Shown piece after piece: positions 21,387 to 21,660 of a stretch of DNA of 21,660 nt. The notes under the pieces were generated by a model. The model worked only from the letters and a program-made list of their open reading frames with translations, ran no database searches and was not told where the DNA came from. Numbering within the stretch: position 1 is the first letter of the stretch; each line of letters begins with the position of its first letter. The position numbers and the translations under genes were made by a program. This DNA comes from Synechococcaceae bacterium WB4_1_0192 (lineage in GTDB: Bacteria > Cyanobacteriota > Cyanobacteriia > PCC-6307 > Cyanobiaceae), in contig RFPK01000008.1 in NCBI GenBank assembly GCA_009926195.1, positions 1 to 21,660 of the forward strand. Reading direction: 5' to 3'.

Positions 21387-21660
21387 TCAGGCCGCCAGGG
21401 CACCGCCGCAGCTGGAACCGCTGCCGGCGGTGCAGCCGTGGCAATGGTCTGCCACGGTGATGGTGGTGGCGGCCGGGTCCCAGCTCAGCAGGTCCGCCAG
21501 GCGGCGCGGTTGGGGCAGCGCAAGGCCCAGCTGCTGGTTGAAGTCGCAGTCGTAGAGATGGCCCAGCCAGTCGACGCTGACCAGGGACCGGCACATCACG
21601 TGCTCGAGATTGTCCGGCCGATGGCTGCGGCGCAAGAGCTGCAGGTAGTCATCCCAGGCC
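21387..21660 (-). CDS. arsS: ArsS-like radical SAM protein, C-terminal part, 5' end outside window
   Basis: The frame is open to the right window edge on the minus strand and ends at TGA 21387-21389; only about 90 residues are visible. They match the C-terminal DUF3641 region of the ArsS / radical SAM-Cys-rich family: VMCRSLVSVDWLGHLYDCDF then NQQLGLALP, then VADHCHGCTAGSGSSCGGAL. In arsenic-processing bacteria ArsS makes arsenosugars from methylated arsenic; the TIGR04167 relatives include proteins with selenocysteine in place of a Cys. Here the visible positions are all Cys codons. The radical SAM CxxxCxxC motif is outside the window, so the identification rests on the C-terminal motif. A TTG at 21635 is internal, not the start. 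Confidence 0.82.
   Translation of the reverse strand, partial: AWDDYLQLLRRSHRPDNLEHVMCRSLVSVDWLGHLYDCDFNQQLGLALPQPRRLADLLSWDPAATTITVADHCHGCTAGSGSSCGGALAA

Noticed and set aside
1..21660. CRISPR arrays, insertion sequences, attachment sites, prophage genes
   Set aside because: No regularly spaced repeats with unique spacers, no transposase or integrase motifs, and no tRNA-flanking direct repeats were seen; gene content is coherent chromosomal phosphate metabolism.

Overview
The window looks like chromosomal DNA from a GC-rich picocyanobacterium of the Synechococcus/Cyanobium type. The case rests on gene content: PstS without a lipobox beside a separate SphX, a CRP-family regulator of the PtrA type convergent with phoR-phoB, the small DUF7219 protein, and Pho boxes of the cyanobacterial form (8-bp TTAA-centred half-sites repeating every 11 bp). 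No phage, insertion sequence, CRISPR array, rRNA or tRNA was found.

Layout. 1-793: C-terminal part of selenophosphate synthetase (SelD). 790-3856: accessory genes: a secreted protein with a repeat-expanded signal peptide, a LuxR-type response regulator with a degenerate receiver, a 78-residue conserved-looking protein, and an overlapping pair of small exported proteins. 3893-4372: S-adenosylmethionine decarboxylase. 4456-10957: first phosphate block: pstS1, a PhoB-like regulator whose receiver has lost the phosphorylation residues, sphX, and a divergent pstC-pstA-pstB operon followed by a DUF7219 gene. 10960-15846: polyphosphate block: ppk1 and a CorA-type transporter on the minus strand, a 74-residue gene, and a CHAD-domain protein behind a Pho box. 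15854-19646: second phosphate block: pstS2, ptrA, and the phoB-phoR pair on the opposite strand. 19761-21660: a small hypothetical gene, a type II sulfide:quinone oxidoreductase, and the C-terminus of an ArsS-like radical SAM protein.

How it fits together. About 15 kb forms a compact phosphate island. It holds three periplasmic binding proteins (PstS1, PstS2, SphX), one PstCAB importer, the PhoR-PhoB sensor pair, the secondary regulator PtrA, a phosphorylation-independent PhoB paralogue, and polyphosphate genes (PPK1 and a CHAD protein). Pho-box-like arrays precede pstS1, pstC, sphX, the CHAD gene, pstS2 and ptrA. None was seen before ppk1, corA, phoB or the PhoB paralogue. No phoU lies in the window. 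The most interesting points are the unphosphorylatable PhoB paralogue, the Pho-box-driven CHAD gene, the 11-bp inverted repeat that ties the pstS2 Pho box to the pstS2 leader, and the nested repeat structure upstream of phoB.
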